A stretch of 64,000 nt of DNA from Rhizobium sp. AAP43 (GTDB lineage: Bacteria; Pseudomonadota; Alphaproteobacteria; Rhizobiales; Rhizobiaceae): contig NZ_LJHS01000045.1 of the NCBI RefSeq assembly GCF_001296045.1, forward strand, positions 62,001-126,000. The letters are read 5' to 3'. Shown here one piece after another: positions 61,978-64,000 of the stretch (positions are counted from its first letter, which is position 1; each line of letters starts with the position of its first letter). The translations under genes were made by a program, and so were the position numbers. A model generated the notes under the pieces. That model was not told where the DNA came from. It made no database searches and was given only the letters and a program-made list of their open reading frames with translations.

Positions 61978-62403
61978 TCAGAAATCGCAATAGCCCGCAT
62001 CGATGCCGATGCCGTCATCCCAGAGCATCCGGACCTGACAGCTCTCCCGATCGCGCGGGACGATGGGCCCCAGGCATTCCGTCCGCTCTTCGGAGGCATA
62101 GAGCTCCACCATCCATTGATGGCCGATATAGGTATCGTATTGCAGACTTTCCCCGGGCTGTAGCAGACCGTATTCTTCAAGAAAGCCATCAAAGCCGATC
62201 CAGAAGACACGGGCGGCGAAGGGGGTATCGTTGTGGAAGGCGATGCCTGTCGCGTCCTCAGAGGCGGGCGATGGATCATGGGCCTCTTCGCAGGCTGCCG
62301 CCTGCGCCGCTCCTGCGCCAAGTGCCAGCCCGCCGAAGAGGCCAAAGATTGCAGCCATGACCGCAATCGCGGACCTCGACAGACCTGGCATGAGACGCTT
62401 CAT
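61978..62403 (-). CDS. Secreted protein with a VHL-beta-like domain
   Basis: A 141-residue protein: signal peptide (about 1-37, AAQAA/AC) and a beta-rich domain. The stretch IAFHNDTPFAARVFWIGFD (about 54-72), then YGLLQPGESLQYDTYIGHQW (about 78-97), follows the pattern of the von Hippel-Lindau beta domain (N-x-T, v-x-x-W-x-x-x-D, Y-x-x-L-x-P-G, T-Y-x-x-H-x-W). The C-terminal part has three Cys residues. Family assignment is by pattern only. GAGGTG lies just before the ATG; a GTG at 62409 is also possible. Confidence 0.72.
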   Translation of the reverse strand: MKRLMPGLSRSAIAVMAAIFGLFGGLALGAGAAQAAACEEAHDPSPASEDATGIAFHNDTPFAARVFWIGFDGFLEEYGLLQPGESLQYDTYIGHQWMVELYASEERTECLGPIVPRDRESCQVRMLWDDGIGIDAGYCDF

Positions 62404-62662
62404 TTTCACCTCGGAGCATTAGGAGAGATCGTCGATGGCGAAACGCGACCCAGCGATGCCGTGTGGAACATCAGCATCACTTGAGTATCAACTGAAATAG
62501 CGATGTCAACAGGCCGGTGCCGGTTTCAATTTTGACATCGAGCAGGCTCCTGTCCTGCTGCCTGAAGTCTCTGGAAGAGCAGGCAAAATCAGAGCGATAC
62601 GGCTTAGACTCCCGCGCCCGGAACGCGCCGACAGTTCATCGGCTGCCGACAGGATCGACCGG

Positions 62663-63922
62663 TCAGATGATCAGATTGGCCAGGATCTCATTTTCGGTAA
62701 TATCCTCAAAGCCGAGCCCTGCGGCTTCGAAGCGCTGGAACAGATCAACGAAATTCTCCCGCCGCCCGGTTTCGATCCCGATCAGGATGGAGCCAAAATT
62801 GCGCGCCGACTTCTTCAGATATTCGAACCGGGCGATGTCGTCTTCCGGCCCGAGCAGGTTCAGCACGTCGCGCAGCGCGCCTGGCCGCTGCGGCAGGCGC
62901 AGGATGAAATACTTCTTCAAGCCCGCATAGCGCATGGCCCTTTCCTTGACGTCGGGCAGCCGCTCGAAATCGAAATTGCCTCCGGAGACCACAGCGACCA
63001 CTGTCTTGCCGGCAATCCGCTCCGCCGGCAGCATGGAGAGAGCCGCCAGCGACAGGGCGCCTGCCGGCTCCAGGACCACACCCTCGATGTTCAGCATCTC
63101 GGTCATCGTCACGCAGATGGCATTTTCGGGCACGATCTCCACCTGATCGGGGCGAAACTGCTTCAGCGCTTCGAAATTGTGGTCGCCGATCCGGGCAACG
63201 GCTGCACCGTCGACGAAATTGTCGACCTTGGGCAGCGTCACGACCTCACCACGTTCGAGGCTTGTCTTCAGGCTTGGCGCACCGGCCGGTTCACAAAACA
63301 GGAAGGTGTCCTGGCTGAGCGTGTCGGCAAAATAGCCGGTCATGCCCGAGGAGAGCCCACCGCCACCGACCGGCATGACGATCAGATCGGGCGTCACATC
63401 CTCCGGCAATTGCTGGCGAATTTCTGCAGCGACGGTTGCCTGCCCCTCGATGATGTCGGGATCGTCGAAAGGCGGCACCATATGGCCACCGATTGCCTCG
63501 ACATGCTCACGGGCCGCCGCATAGCACTGATCGAAGATGTCGCCGATCAGGCGGATGGTGATGAACTCACCGCCAAAGGTGCGGGTCTTGTCAATCTTCT
63601 GCTGCGGCGTCGTCACCGGCATGAAGACAATGCCCTCCACGCCAAAATGTCGGCAGACATAGGCAAAGCCTTGCGCATGATTGCCCGCCGAGGCGCAGAC
63701 GAAGGTGGTGCCAGCAGGACTTTCAGCGACGATCTTGCGGAAGAAATTGAAGGCACCGCGGATCTTGTAGGAGCGGACGGGTGTGAGATCCTCGCGCTTC
63801 AGATAGATATTCGCGCCGTATCGCGCGCTCAGGTGATCGTTCAATTGCAAGGGCGTTTCCGGAAAGAGACCACGCATCGCCTCAAGCGCTGCTTCCACGT
63901 CCATTGCCTTCACCTTGTCCAT
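62663..63922 (-). CDS. ilvA: Threonine ammonia-lyase (threonine dehydratase)
   Basis: A 419-residue PLP enzyme giving 2-oxobutanoate from threonine for isoleucine synthesis. LTPVRSYKIRGAFNFF contains the PLP Lys, SAGNHAQGFAYVCRHF and VGGGGLSSGMTGYF are core motifs. One ACT-like regulatory domain follows (about 330-419, FILRLPQRPGALRDVLNLLG), the shorter allosteric type, not the two-domain E. coli form. Start 63922; 63904 is possible. Confidence 0.93.
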   Translation of the reverse strand: MDKVKAMDVEAALEAMRGLFPETPLQLNDHLSARYGANIYLKREDLTPVRSYKIRGAFNFFRKIVAESPAGTTFVCASAGNHAQGFAYVCRHFGVEGIVFMPVTTPQQKIDKTRTFGGEFITIRLIGDIFDQCYAAAREHVEAIGGHMVPPFDDPDIIEGQATVAAEIRQQLPEDVTPDLIVMPVGGGGLSSGMTGYFADTLSQDTFLFCEPAGAPSLKTSLERGEVVTLPKVDNFVDGAAVARIGDHNFEALKQFRPDQVEIVPENAICVTMTEMLNIEGVVLEPAGALSLAALSMLPAERIAGKTVVAVVSGGNFDFERLPDVKERAMRYAGLKKYFILRLPQRPGALRDVLNLLGPEDDIARFEYLKKSARNFGSILIGIETGRRENFVDLFQRFEAAGLGFEDITENEILANLII

Positions 63923-64000
63923 CCGTTGAAATTTCAGCCGGCTCCCGCTATGGCATAGACGCGGGGCAGAGACAAAGGCTCTTTGTCCGCCAAATCGCGG

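Overview
The window is a 64 kb stretch of chromosomal core genome from an alphaproteobacterium, most likely a member of the Rhizobiaceae (Rhizobium/Agrobacterium/Sinorhizobium relatives). The evidence is gene content and order: an ExoR-type Sel1-repeat periplasmic regulator, PopZ (DUF2497) beside valS, a fused SecDF, the run scpA-scpB / tatABC / serS-surE-pcm-nlpD, a DUF1127 mini-protein, and high GC with long antisense shadow frames. I see no insertion sequence, prophage, CRISPR array or rRNA operon. There are two tRNA genes (Cys, Asn).

Region by region: 1-1495 holds the start of sufB and a cysteine desulfurase (minus strand), part of a SUF iron-sulfur locus. 1701-8361 holds an alpha/beta hydrolase, a patatin-like protein, anmK, tyrS, a DUF1127 protein, trmFO and a small membrane protein. 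8461-12709 (minus) holds yajC, secDF, a Mth938-like protein and a squalene/phytoene-synthase-family protein; the last two resemble mitochondrial complex I assembly factors NDUFAF3 and NDUFAF6. 12914-13786 is a DUF815 ATPase. 13868-29256 is a long minus-strand run: argS, a SPOR-domain protein, nagZ, scpA, scpB, an orphan ABC ATPase, tatA, tatB, tatC, serS, surE, pcm, nlpD-like. 29315-31852 has a dGTPase divergent from an ErpA-type Fe-S carrier and an exonuclease III. 31962-40374 (minus) has exoR, a FadL-type porin, valS, popZ, a second pcm-like gene and a small secreted protein.

40573-45908 is a patch of small or unrecognised genes around two tRNAs, plus a photolyase. 46288-49533 is a tight cluster of cysK, an AlaX-type tRNA editing protein, and a sulfurtransferase fused to a GNAT domain. 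49574-52352 is the most unusual system: a divergent NAD-kinase-like protein and an SPFH/band-7 protein, translationally coupled and divergent from an NrtR-type (degenerate Nudix plus winged-helix) regulator, with direct repeats in the shared promoter region. 52491-54744 has a DUF4344 metallopeptidase, a DUF1203 gene broken by an in-frame amber codon, and an OmpA-family protein. 54835-63922 has ald with a divergent Lrp regulator, PilZ-like proteins, cpdB, a LysR regulator divergent from azoR (large palindrome between them), a HlyU-like protein, a secreted protein resembling the VHL beta domain, and ilvA.

Most genes are housekeeping: translation (tyrS, serS, argS, valS, trmFO, alaX), protein export (yajC-secDF, tatABC), envelope and cell-pole biology (nlpD, SPOR, nagZ, anmK, popZ, exoR), chromosome segregation (scpAB), and iron-sulfur/sulfur metabolism (suf, erpA, cysK, sseA). 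Functional calls rest on recognised motifs and remembered family knowledge; no database search was possible.
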